A stretch of DNA of 64,000 nucleotides from Bowmanella pacifica (GCF_014645355.1 NZ_BMLS01000005.1:248001-312000), one strand, 5' to 3'; shown: positions 34,906 to 42,747, numbered from the stretch's first letter. Notes: generated by a model not told the origin, from the sequence alone. A program made the numbers and translations.

Positions 34906-35799
34906 ATGTATTTTCTGTTGCCGCTGCTGGCTGTATTGATTTGGTCGGTAAATGTGATTGTTAGCAAACTGTCTGCGGCCAGTATTGATCCTGCGGCCAT
35001 TTCCTTTTATCGCTGGTTCCTGGCGCTGCTGGTATTAACCCCTTTTGTGCTGCCTGGGGTACCGCGCCGTTGGCAGGCAGTGCGTGCCCACTGGTGGCAA
35101 CTCATGGTGCTGGCGTCGCTGGGTATGGCGCTGTACCAAAGCCTGGCGTACTACGCGGCGCATACAGTAAGTGCGTCTTTTATGGGCATTATCGCCTCGG
35201 TGATCCCTTTGCTGACCATAGTGCTAAGTGTGCCGCTGCTGTCACACCGGCCCACTCTTGGCATTGTGATGGGCAGTTTGTTGTCTTTTGCCGGTTTGCT
35301 GTGGCTGGTCAGCGGCGGCCAGCCCTACAGCTTAATCAGCCATGGTATTGAAGCCGGGGAGTGGATGATGCTAGTGGCGGCGGTTTCTTATGCCCTTTAT
35401 GGGGTGCTGCTTAAGCGCTGGCCGATTGATCTGGGTACCTGGCAATCCTTGTATATGCAGATTTTTATCGGCGTATTGTTGCTGCTGCCTAACTTCTTAA
35501 TGGTTGAGGGAAGCCAGTTAACGGCTCATAACCTTGGCCTGATTGCCTTTGCCGGTATTCCGGCCTCGGTGTTCGCGCCTTATTTGTGGATCCTGGCGGT
35601 TAAACACCTGGGCGCTGGCACTGCTTCGGTGTTTATGAATCTTGCGCCGGTTTTTACTGTGGCCATTGCGGTGCTGTTCCTCGATGAACAGTTGCAGGCG
35701 TATCATCTAATTGGTGGGGGCGTTACTTTGTTGGGGGTCTTGTTATCGCAGTATGTGCGCATTCCGCTGGGCGGGCGTGAGAAACAGGAAGCCACGTAG
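34906..35799 (+). CDS. EamA/DMT-family metabolite exporter
   Basis: A 297-residue drug/metabolite transporter with ten predicted helices in two EamA repeats (about 1-140 and 150-290). Typical segments are LLPLLAVLIWSVNVIVSKL, SFYRWFLALLVL, ALYQSLAYYAAHTVSASFMGIIASVIPLLTIVLSV, and in the second half VSYALYGVLLKRW, SVFAPYLWILAVKHLGAGTASVFMNLAPVFTVAIAVLFLDE. Expelled substrate unknown. It is divergent from an AraC regulator. Part of this gene and 37 bp downstream are duplicated, in eroded form, at 38681-39061. Confidence 0.9.
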   Translation: MYFLLPLLAVLIWSVNVIVSKLSAASIDPAAISFYRWFLALLVLTPFVLPGVPRRWQAVRAHWWQLMVLASLGMALYQSLAYYAAHTVSASFMGIIASVIPLLTIVLSVPLLSHRPTLGIVMGSLLSFAGLLWLVSGGQPYSLISHGIEAGEWMMLVAAVSYALYGVLLKRWPIDLGTWQSLYMQIFIGVLLLLPNFLMVEGSQLTAHNLGLIAFAGIPASVFAPYLWILAVKHLGAGTASVFMNLAPVFTVAIAVLFLDEQLQAYHLIGGGVTLLGVLLSQYVRIPLGGREKQEAT

Positions 35800-35881
35800 C
35801 CTATACAGTTTTGGGGCAAGAGCCCATCACCACGAATTTGATTATGGGATGGGTTGTAAAGAGCCAGCCTCAACCATGTAG

Positions 35882-36166
35882 CAACAGGTCGATTTGCACG
35901 AGAGACTGCACCAGTTGACGAAAGGGAACAACGTTCCCGTGCTGGGGGTGAATCCATGGAAATTGGTTTATCAGCAAGAGGAATATTGTGCATTCATTGA
36001 TGACACTTTACGCAAGGGGATTTTCAAAGGCGTAAAGCTGTACCCTCCCATTGGCTATAGTCCTAGCGGCGTGGTCATGGAATACCTTGAATTGTCTTGG
36101 CGTATGACAATGACCCATACGCCAAAACAACAATGTAAAAGAGGCTTATTACGTTTGCTCGCATGA
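35882..36166 (+). pseudogene. Amidohydrolase fragment
   Basis: The first ~60 residues of this frame resemble an internal piece of amidohydrolase (TIM-barrel metal hydrolase) proteins: NNVPVLGVNPWKLVYQ, then GIFKGVKLYPPIGYSPSG, where K-x-Y-P-P-x-G-Y-S-P is characteristic. There is a stop just upstream (35879) and no conserved N- or C-terminus; after about residue 60 the sequence loses family resemblance. It follows directly after the copied EamA downstream segment. A remnant, not a functional gene. Confidence 0.5.
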
Positions 36167-37027
36167 TTCAGCCCTTAAATTATGGGTTGATCGAGTCAAT
36201 GATCTATAGTGCGCTGTTTTTCGCGCTTGCGTATCAAGTACGATGCTATATAGAAAACTTAAAGGCATCTTCCTTTTTACATTTTTCGGGACAGCTTGAT
36301 ACGCACAATAGATGGCAAGTTCACTGATGCTATTTTCGACTGCCGGACTCGGTGGCTGAATCATATTTATTATAGATATCATGTGGTTATATGTATCTAA
36401 ATTAACCCCTTTTTGCAAATTCATACCCTGATAGGCGATATGTTCTAAGTCGTCTCTGGTGCCGTTTTTGTTAGCGTCTACTCCTTCGACTGTGGCTATC
36501 GCCTGCTTTTTATCCGGGTGCGGCGGCAGCGTCACTACTTTCGCTAAATTGCCGATGTTCTTCATCGCCTTCTCAAGCGCTAATCCCGCTTCTTCTGGTG
36601 TCATTGGGATTACAGTAATAACTAATGAGTCCGAGCTGGTCGCGCCCTCATTATCCGTAACAGTCAGTTGTAAGGTGACTTGCTGCTCAGTGATGCCTTT
36701 TGGGGCGCGGAATGAGATTTCTGGACGACTTGGATTTTCGATAAATACCGTTTTTCCTGATGTCTGCTTCCAATCGTAACTCGCTATCGAACCGTCGCTG
36801 TCGGAACCACTGCCACTCAGTGTAATCTTTGATAGCTCTGTGACGGTTTGGTCTGGACCTGCACTGACTGACGGCACTTTGTTTTGCGAGTCTGAAAGTA
36901 ATGGCTCGCTATTACCACCTGAAGCTCCTCCAGACGCAGTCATCAGGCCTGCCATTATGGCTACTGCAAGGTATTTTCTAACTCGTGGGGAAACATCAAC
37001 CTTCCCTGTTTTATTACACATCTTCAT
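36149..37027 (-). CDS. Secreted protein with PKD/REJ-like domain
   Basis: A 292-residue exported protein (signal around MAGLMTASGGASGG; no clean cleavage site). Residues about 55-145 form a PKD/K319-like Ig fold: PSVSAGPDQTVTELSKITLSG, DGSIASYDWKQTSGK and LQLTVTDNEGATSSDSLVIT. The C-terminal half (150-292) has an EF-hand-like ATVEGVDANKNGTRDDLEHIAY found in hypothetical proteins of marine bacteria. The 3' end overlaps the unrelated amidohydrolase fragment by 18 bp. Possibly a surface adhesin or binding protein; function unknown. It sits in the accessory region. Confidence 0.7.
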   Translation of the reverse strand: MKMCNKTGKVDVSPRVRKYLAVAIMAGLMTASGGASGGNSEPLLSDSQNKVPSVSAGPDQTVTELSKITLSGSGSDSDGSIASYDWKQTSGKTVFIENPSRPEISFRAPKGITEQQVTLQLTVTDNEGATSSDSLVITVIPMTPEEAGLALEKAMKNIGNLAKVVTLPPHPDKKQAIATVEGVDANKNGTRDDLEHIAYQGMNLQKGVNLDTYNHMISIINMIQPPSPAVENSISELAIYCAYQAVPKNVKRKMPLSFLYSIVLDTQARKTAHYRSLTRSTHNLRAESCEQT

Positions 37028-37077
37028 TTCCTTTTACTGGGGGCAATTTTTAGCATTAGTTCCAAGCTGGTCTTACC

Positions 37078-37402
37078 CACGAAAAGTGGACATCCCTGTT
37101 AAGCGTAACGTCGTTCATATTCCATGGGACTCAGGTATCACAGTGCAGAATGCTGACGGACGCGGTTATAAAATATCTCAATGTATTCGAAGATACTGGA
37201 ATTGATTTCCTGAATCGAGCTGAATTTTTCACGCTTTTAGAAAAGCGTTCTCTTCTTTTAAGTCAGCTAATTGGCGTTTAAGGGCTTTCACTTCGTCACT
37301 GTCATGGGTTTGAAACTGTATGCCCTTGAGGGTGCTGAACTGCTTGTCTTCTTGGTGGTTAAATAGCCACCTGTAAAAGGCTTGGAGCGATGACCTCCTT
37401 GT
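37078..37402 (-). mobile_element. IS3-family insertion sequence remnant
   Basis: On the minus strand, 37390-37229 reads as the end of an IS3 orfA product (LQAFYRWLFNHQ, then DEVKALKRQLADLKEENAFLKA and a stop). After a short gap, 37212-37099 reads as the extreme C-terminus of orfB (SSIFEYIEIFYNRVRQHSAL, a TGA where G is expected, then YLSPMEYERRYA). Almost all of orfB is missing, so the transposase is dead. CCACGAAAAGTGGACATCCC at 37078-37097 looks like the terminal inverted repeat region. The other end is not recognisable. Confidence 0.75.
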
Positions 37403-37411
37403 CTTATATAA

Positions 37412-37478
37412 CGCGCCGTCCTTGGCGCGCCAGTCCCACCCGAGTGTCCTGCCGGTTGCCCCGCAGGCTTACTGACGC
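37412..37478. other. Short hairpins between the IS3 remnant and the propeller gene
   Basis: GCGCC/GGCGC around GTCCTT and CCTGC/GCAGG around CGGTTGCCCC give two small GC-rich hairpins downstream of the propeller gene. Neither has a T tract. I see no coding sequence. Confidence 0.35.
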
Positions 37479-38420
37479 TTACTTGTTTTCTTTAATTTTT
37501 TGTAGCGCTTCTTGGCCAAGACCCAACACAATACTCGCTTGCGAGCTGTTTTGAAGTATTTTTTTGATAGATGTGCCATCCACATTTACAGAAAAGACAT
37601 CATAAAAGCCATACACATTCTGAGAAGCGAAATACACTTTTGTGCCGTCTGGAGACCAAGATGGATCCCACTCCTCAATGTAATTACGGGTCAGTCGCTT
37701 GTTATTGGTTCCATCAAGATCCATGACATATACTTCCTGATTGCCATCTCTATTAGATAGATAAGCTATTTTCGTACCATCTGGGGAAATTTGAGGGGAC
37801 ATGTTATCCGTGTCGTCTTGAGTGAGTTGAATAATCTCGCTACCATCTAAATTGGCAATACTAATTTGGCTGGGGCTGGCTTTAGATTGATATAGTAATC
37901 GCCCATCGGGCATAAATTCTGGAGCACGACCTGCCAGATTTTTAATTTGGCGCTGTTCACTACCATCAGCATTCATTAACCAAATCTCTTCTTGCCAAAC
38001 ACCTTCCGTATTTTCATATTCTCTGGCAAACGCTATCGTCATTCCATCCAAAGACCAAGTGGGTGCACTATCCCATACATATTTTTTACTTGTTAGTCTT
38101 TTCAGATTGCGGCCAGTAATATCAACGGTGTGAATCGACCAAGTTTTAAAGTTATCGTATTTGCCGTAAAAGGCTACTTTGTCTCCTGATGGTGAGACAG
38201 CAGGATAGCCGTCACTTGACGTGGCTTTTACGATCTTTACTGGTGATTTACCATCTTGATCATTTAAGTAAATCGCTTTGCTATTACCGTCTTTAAAGCT
38301 ATATACAATACCATACGAGTCTGTTGATGGTTCGCTATATGATTGAACTTCATGAGTAAAAAACAACATAATGCTGGAAAAACAAACCAGTTTTGAGATG
38401 CCATTTTTTTTAACTAGCAT
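37479..38420 (-). CDS. TolB-like beta-propeller (PD40/WD40-like) secreted protein
   Basis: A 313-residue exported propeller. The signal is ISKLVCFSSIMLFFTHEVQS. Repeats of the PD40 type run to the end: DGYPAVSPSGDKVAFYGKYD, DSAPTWSLDGMTIAFAREYE, RAPEFMPDGRLLYQSKA, NMSPQISPDGTKIAYLSNRDG and WDPSWSPDGTKVYFASQN, each with the S-P-D/S-G-x-x-I/V-A/Y-F pattern. Such domains bind proteins or ligands (TolB, dipeptidyl peptidase IV). No catalytic domain is attached. It is not adjacent to tol genes. Function unknown. Start ATG 38420. Confidence 0.8.
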   Translation of the reverse strand: MLVKKNGISKLVCFSSIMLFFTHEVQSYSEPSTDSYGIVYSFKDGNSKAIYLNDQDGKSPVKIVKATSSDGYPAVSPSGDKVAFYGKYDNFKTWSIHTVDITGRNLKRLTSKKYVWDSAPTWSLDGMTIAFAREYENTEGVWQEEIWLMNADGSEQRQIKNLAGRAPEFMPDGRLLYQSKASPSQISIANLDGSEIIQLTQDDTDNMSPQISPDGTKIAYLSNRDGNQEVYVMDLDGTNNKRLTRNYIEEWDPSWSPDGTKVYFASQNVYGFYDVFSVNVDGTSIKKILQNSSQASIVLGLGQEALQKIKENK

Positions 38421-38634
38421 TACTCAGTCTCCCTTTTGTAGTTGTGTAGCTAATTGGAAGACTACAGAGGTCTGTATACCAAAAACATGATGTTTTATTG
38501 ATTTTTCGCTGAATTCCACCTTTTTGTACCATCTTGCTGTAGCACGTCAATACCAGATGTATCATCTATCACCACAGCTGCCAGGGCGTGAGCGCGCTTT
38601 GTTAATTCCATTAACCAAAGAGTAATTCTGCTCG

Positions 38635-38678
38635 GATCAAGAGGGTCAGGTTGGATCAGGAGGGTCAGGTTCATTGAT
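38635..38678 (+). repeat. Tandem GGGTCAGGTT motifs (RAYT/REP-like end)
   Basis: GATCAAGAGGGTCAGGTT (38635-38652) is followed directly by GATCAGGAGGGTCAGGTT, then CATTGAT. The pattern GATCA-n-GGGTCAGGTTC-TTGAT resembles sequences bordering REP-associated tyrosine transposase (Y1_Tnp) genes. A third copy lies at 40873-40906. No transposase gene is present. The eroded EamA copy starts 3 bp after this block. Confidence 0.5.
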
Positions 38679-38680
38679 AT

Positions 38681-39061
38681 TGGCGTCGCTGGGTATGGCG
38701 CTGTACCAAAGCCTGGCGTACTACGCAGCGCATACAGTAAGTGCTTCTTTTATTGGCATTATTGCCTCTGTGATCCCTTTACTGACCTTAGTGCTAAATG
38801 TGCCGCTGCTATCACACCGGCTCATCCTTGGCATTGTGATGGGCAGTTTGTTGTCTTTTGCCGGTATCCCGGCCTCGGTGTTCGCGCCTAATTTGTGGAT
38901 CTTGGCGGTTAAACACCTGGGCGCTGGAACCGCTTCGGTGTTTATGAATCTTGCGCCGGTTTTTACCTTGGCTATCGCTGTATGTGTGCATTCCGCTGGG
39001 GGGGATAAACGGGAAGTGGAGTAGCCTATACAGTTTTGGGGCAAGAGCCCATTACCACGAA
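38681..39061 (+). pseudogene. Truncated, internally deleted copy of the EamA gene
   Basis: 38681-39061 is a diverged copy of 35111-35836. The 5' third of the gene is absent. Two internal deletions are visible: 261 bp between the 9-bp repeats TTTGCCGGT (35287-35295 and 35548-35556; junction at 38857-38865), and about 79 bp between ATTGCGGT and ATCGCAGT near 35665-35751. The remaining frame (38674-39024) encodes 116 residues lacking most of the helices. The copy continues past the stop for 37 bp, ending at CACGAA. Non-functional as a transporter. Confidence 0.85.
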
Positions 39062-39410
39062 GATCAGAAGGACACGAAGAGGAGAAGGGGCTTTGGTGTC
39101 TAATACAGAGAGATAATAAATATAAGCTGGCGCTGACGGCCCTAAGCCTGCTGTTTGTTCACACGCGAAGCTCTTGCACATAGCTGCGTAATTACATAGC
39201 TTCAAGCCAATCGCCGTATAACAGCAATGCTACGAAACCAGTCTGTCTTTTCCCGGCATCCAATTTTTACAGCCTAAAAAACTCTTGCTAGGCAAATAGT
39301 TATAAACATGTTAAAAAATGGTTGCATAAATGTAGGGTAAAGCGCCGTGTTTAATACGGCGCTTTGCCGTCTAATAATATTGTTTAATTCAAATTAATTA
39401 GGGACAAGTT
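39025..39410. other. Intergenic region with a CACGAAG repeat and a hairpin
   Basis: After the duplicated EamA tail, TACCACGAAG and GACACGAAGAGGAG occur at 39054-39083, members of the CACGAAG repeat family seen at 44947-45634. AAAGCGCCGT/ACGGCGCTTT (39339-39365, 7-nt loop) is a perfect 10-bp hairpin 45 bp before the ATPase start. No gene in the rest. Confidence 0.5.
39339..39365. terminator. Hairpin just upstream of the orphan ATPase gene
   Basis: AAAGCGCCGT and ACGGCGCTTT form a perfect 10-bp stem with the loop GTTTAAT, followed by GCCGTCTAATAATATTG. No upstream gene reads into it, so it could be a leftover terminator, an insulator or a leader hairpin of the ATPase mRNA. Confidence 0.45.
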
Positions 39411-40700
39411 TTGAGCACGCATAGAACAGTTGAAGTTTTTGGTATTCACAAAAGAGTAGAGTCATACGTTGATCGAACAGCAGTAGATGATTTATTCAAG
39501 TTGGCATTACAATCCGAAAAACAAATTATTGTTTACGGGGCCTCTAAGCAAGGGAAGACTGCTCTTGTAACAAGGTATTGTAAAGAGGATGACCATATAA
39601 CTTATCAATTAACACCTGATACGGACTTGATTGATATCTATCAGCATATAATTAGGTCTGCAGGTATAGGGCTTAGAACTGAATATACTCAAGGTCAAGG
39701 TCAAAAGGCTTCTTTAACTGTTAGGGCGAAAATCATTGCGTCATTTGCTATTTTTGGTAAAGGTGAAGCTGAAACAAATGTTGGTGGGGAGCAAACACGA
39801 ACAAAAGAAGAAAAGTTTAAAGAAGTACCTTTTAATATTGGTCAACCTCAAGATATAGCTGAGTTGCTTGAAAAAGCTAGATTTAAAAAGCCAGTAATAT
39901 TGGAGAATTTCCATTACCTTCCAGAGAGTGTGCAAAAGCGTTTTTCTTTTGATCTTAGGGCATTTCAAGAGCTTGGTGTTAGATTCATTATATTAGGGGT
40001 GTGGAGAGAAAGAAATAGGCTCCTGCAATTCAATGGAGACTTGTTAGATAGAGTTCAAGAAATCCCGGTTGAGCCATGGGAGGATGAAGACTTCATTCGA
40101 ATAGTAAAAAAGGGTGAAGAGCTGCTTAACATTAAACTATCTGAAGTCTTGCTTAGAAAATGTATTCAGCTTTCTTTTTCAAGTGTTGGGGTTTTTCAAG
40201 ATATGATAAAAGGTGTATGTCTTGCTGCAGATGTATCTCAAACAGGGAAAGAGAACATTCTAATAGATAATGTTAAAGCTTTAGATAAAATCGTGTATGA
40301 AAAAACAAATTCCTACGGTGATCGACATAAAAGATCGTTCGAATCTATTGCTTCTGCAACAAGAAAGACAAATGTTAATAGGCTGTATTATCACATAGTG
40401 GATATAGTTCTTGAAGGTGGTTTTCCTGCCATAGAACACGGTCTTCATTTAAATACTATTTATGAAAAACTACATAAAAGATCGAGAGGGAATGGAATAA
40501 AGACTAGAGAGGTGAAGAAAGCTTTAGCCAGCTTAAATAAAATTCAATCAGATAGGGATATCATGCCACCCATTCTATGCTTTGATGAAAACTCGCAACT
40601 GTTAACCATATCTGATTCAACCCTATACTTTTACCTAAAAAATGCAAAGCTTGACACCTTTAGAGAGCAGCTTTACCAATCATGTGGGAACAGAATATAG
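39411..40700 (+). CDS. Orphan P-loop ATPase, likely horizontally acquired
   Basis: A 429-residue soluble protein. Walker A is GASKQGKT (residues 43-50); the Walker B-like strand is PVILENFHYLPE (E165-N-F-H), a pattern seen in AAA/STAND-type ATPases; sensor-1-like strand VRFIILGVWRERNRL follows at about 191-205. C-terminal residues about 290-429 are helical with a winged-helix-like region (GLHLNTIYEKLHKRSRGNGIKTREVKKALASLNK). The coding sequence is markedly AT-rich relative to neighbours, with AGA arginine codons, indicating transfer. The start is TTG 39411 behind AGGGA. I cannot name a family. A switch-like or defence role is possible but unproven; no effector domain is visible. Confidence 0.65.
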   Translation: MSTHRTVEVFGIHKRVESYVDRTAVDDLFKLALQSEKQIIVYGASKQGKTALVTRYCKEDDHITYQLTPDTDLIDIYQHIIRSAGIGLRTEYTQGQGQKASLTVRAKIIASFAIFGKGEAETNVGGEQTRTKEEKFKEVPFNIGQPQDIAELLEKARFKKPVILENFHYLPESVQKRFSFDLRAFQELGVRFIILGVWRERNRLLQFNGDLLDRVQEIPVEPWEDEDFIRIVKKGEELLNIKLSEVLLRKCIQLSFSSVGVFQDMIKGVCLAADVSQTGKENILIDNVKALDKIVYEKTNSYGDRHKRSFESIASATRKTNVNRLYYHIVDIVLEGGFPAIEHGLHLNTIYEKLHKRSRGNGIKTREVKKALASLNKIQSDRDIMPPILCFDENSQLLTISDSTLYFYLKNAKLDTFREQLYQSCGNRI

Positions 40701-41449
40701 CAATCCGCTTAAATTCGGCCCGGCCGCAATTAAGTGTGGCCTCCACCGGACTCGCTAACGCTCGCCGTTTAGCGAGGCGCTGGGGAATCCCCTCATAATT
40801 CGGTTCTCCCCAACGAATGCACAAGTCAGGAATATTCCTGAAATGCCCAGCGAAATCGTTGCTAAGGAATGTGATCAACGGGTCAGGTTCCTTGATGGAT
40901 CAAGGGGTCGTAGTTGTTGAAACAGTTTGAGAGAATTGGGCGGTGACAAGACCGTTATTGCAGTCAATCAACGCGATTGGCATAAAGCAGACATTAACCG
41001 ACAACAACATCAATCAGTTGCTACCCCCTTAAGCGGCCCAAGCCGCTTTACCCCCCGCTTAAAATTCCCGGTCTGTTCAGGTTGCTGCTAAAAGGCGGGC
41101 AATTTGCTGGGAGTAAATTGAGTGGAAGACGCGTCGGGAACGTCGTTTTCACGACCGTCTTTTCGCAGTGACCTGGACTGACGTTGTTGGGAATCCGCGG
41201 GCGCGCTTTCTTTGCGTCTCGTTTCTTTACCGCGCAGTAAAGAAATGGGACTGGTGCACCAGGGATGGTGCGTCATATAAGACAAGGAGGTCATGTATTC
41301 AAGCCTTGCTATGGCGTCCTTCACGGTGAATACTGAAACTCAGTTTGGCTAAATCAATGCCATAGACATAGTTCAAATCAGACGTGGACAGTTCTCCTCA
41401 TTGGTTGCCAAGTAATCGTGGCATTTCCCATATCATTCGTTAGGTAAAA
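40701..41449. other. Repeat-rich non-coding region
   Basis: This 749-bp gap holds CTCGCTAA...TTTAGCGAG (40751-40776), a third GATCA-GGGTCAGGTTC-TTGAT block (40873-40906), a TAAAAGGCGGGCAA repeat (41089-41117), a TTTCTTTAC/GTAAAGAAA hairpin near 41220-41245 and a palindrome CTGGTGCACCAG near 41251. Short frames here (such as 41088-41324 minus) lack ribosome sites and lie over these repeats, so I do not call them as genes. Confidence 0.55.
41247..41305 (+). repeat. Palindromic dispersed repeat, inverted copy at 37378-37436
   Basis: GGGACTGG-GC-CCA-GGA-GG-GCG followed by ATATAAGACAAGGAGGTCAT is shared with the minus strand at 37436-37378. The palindrome is GGTGCACC here and GGCGCGCC there, so both arms changed together. 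The 20-bp ATATAAGACAAGGAGGTCAT part is identical. Confidence 0.6.
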
Positions 41450-41788
41450 ATGAATCGATCAAATGATCTATTAAATAGAAAGCCATTATTGGTGCTGTTG
41501 GTTGGTTTCATAACTATTGCCGCTATAACAACTTTAATTCAGTACTCCTTTTTCACTGGCTTCAAGGTCGGTGTCACATATGGGAATGTAAAGACTATTA
41601 CATTGGTTCCGGCCGGAGGATCTCGAACGTCGGTCCATTTGATATACGTGGCAAATGTAATGACTGAAGATGGTGAGGAAATCAGGGTGCATTGTGTTTC
41701 TTATTGCTCTCTAGGCCAGAGATTACAGATAAGTATTTACAAACCCCTTTGGGGAATGAAACGTAATTATGTTTTTGATGGCACATAA
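41450..41788 (+). CDS. Small membrane-anchored hypothetical protein
   Basis: A 112-residue protein with one hydrophobic helix (about 13-35, LLVLLVGFITIAAITTLIQYSFF) followed by a short beta-rich soluble domain (VTYGNVKTITLVPAGGSRTSVHLIYVAN, EEIRVHCVSYCSLGQRL) with three cysteines. The layout resembles small DUF3592-like secreted or periplasmic domains, but I cannot assign it firmly. The start is ATG 41450 with AGGT upstream. Located in the accessory region, so possibly acquired. Confidence 0.55.
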   Translation: MNRSNDLLNRKPLLVLLVGFITIAAITTLIQYSFFTGFKVGVTYGNVKTITLVPAGGSRTSVHLIYVANVMTEDGEEIRVHCVSYCSLGQRLQISIYKPLWGMKRNYVFDGT

Positions 41789-41854
41789 CTGGTTAAGTCA
41801 GCGGAAAATGATTTAACTCACTAGTGCTTTTCTCTACTCAAAACATTAGGAAAA

Positions 41855-41971
41855 ATGAATCATAAATTTATATTTACCGGCGGGCCCGGTGGGGGAAAAA
41901 ACACGATTTTAAATGCCTTGGCGGAACGTGGGTATCGCGTTGTGCAAGAGTCGGCCCGTAGGATAATCTAA
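41855..41971 (+). pseudogene. Truncated AAA P-loop ATPase stub
   Basis: Only 38 codons: FIFTGGPGGGKNTILNALAERG and VVQESARRII match the start of AAA_28-type proteins (usual form GGPGGGKTT). Two signs of decay: the P-loop has GKN where GK[ST] is required, and a stop follows ARRII where the full protein continues for over 130 residues. The adjacent DJ-1 gene begins 63 bp later. Confidence 0.7.
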
Positions 41972-42034
41972 GCGCGTTGGCGGCTTTAAATTTGCCTTGG
42001 AGTTCAGCACTAAGACGCGTACAAGTGAGGGATA

Positions 42035-42637
42035 ATGAAACTGGGTGTATTGGTTTTTGATGGTTTTGAGTTACTGGATGTTTTTGGCCCATTAGAAATG
42101 CTGGGGCAGCTTGGCGATGAGCTTTCAATTGACATTGTATCTGAAACCGTCGGCAGCGTGGCGTCTGCTCAGGGGCCGAGCATAAACGCTGTGGTGGGGT
42201 TCGACTCAGCACGTTACGACATCATCTTAGTGCCTGGAGGTAAAGGGACCAGAACAGAGGTAGACAACCCTGAGTTGATCGCTTGGATATCTCGCCAGGC
42301 GTCAAGCGCGAAATATATCACTGCCGTATGCACAGGGAGTGCTTTATTAGCCAGAGCCGGGGTGTTGGCGGGTAAAAGCGCGACCACCAATAAGTTGGCT
42401 TATCATTGGGTAGCGTCACAGCTTCCTACTGCCAATTGGGTAGCCAAAGCGCGCTGGGTGCAAGACGGTCATATTTTTACATCGGCAGGCGTGTCGGCGG
42501 GTATTGATATGTCGCTGGCCTTAATCGCCCATATCTGGGGGCAGGATAGGGCAGAGAAAATCGCGGATTACTGCGAATATGTGTGGAATTCAGATCCAGA
42601 TAACGACATGTTCTCAGCGAAATACAACTTACCCTAA
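42035..42637 (+). CDS. DJ-1/PfpI-family protein
   Basis: A 200-residue class-I glutamine-amidotransferase-like protein. The conserved parts are VLVFDGFELLDVFGPLEML at the N-terminus, DIILVPGGKGTRT, the nucleophile Cys99 in AVCTGSALLARAGVL, and the C-terminal FTSAGVSAGIDMSLALI. This is the arrangement of AraC-less DJ-1/PfpI proteins (isonitrile hydratase-like). Members act as proteases, chaperones, deglycases or hydratases, so the reaction is not fixed. The start is ATG 42035 after AGGG. Single gene. Confidence 0.88.
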   Translation: MKLGVLVFDGFELLDVFGPLEMLGQLGDELSIDIVSETVGSVASAQGPSINAVVGFDSARYDIILVPGGKGTRTEVDNPELIAWISRQASSAKYITAVCTGSALLARAGVLAGKSATTNKLAYHWVASQLPTANWVAKARWVQDGHIFTSAGVSAGIDMSLALIAHIWGQDRAEKIADYCEYVWNSDPDNDMFSAKYNLP

Positions 42638-42718
42638 AGCCATTACTATCGGCAGCTGTTACACCGTTAAAAGCTTCGGCCATTAAGCGGTTTAATGTTT
42701 ACTTTACATACGTAGACG

Positions 42719-42747
42719 TAAAAGGCGGGCAACGCACTGGGAGCAAG
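42719..42747 (+). repeat. TAAAAGGCGGGCAA repeat, second copy
   Basis: TAAAAGGCGGGCAA-n-CTGGGAG-AA occurs here and at 41089-41117, differing in only a few positions. The role is unknown. Confidence 0.5.

Noticed and set aside
39411-40700. Known named defence system for the orphan ATPase
   Set aside because: No nuclease, protease, TIR or other effector domain is visible, and there is no partner gene, so I did not assign a system.
41088-41324. 78-codon minus-strand frame with a WCTSPISLLRGKE segment
   Set aside because: It lies over hairpins and a dispersed palindromic repeat; the apparent conservation is that of the repeat.
40701-41449. Integron attC sites
   Set aside because: Palindromic pieces exist, but I could not find the RYYYAAC/GTTRRRY core pairs with proper spacing, nor an integrase.
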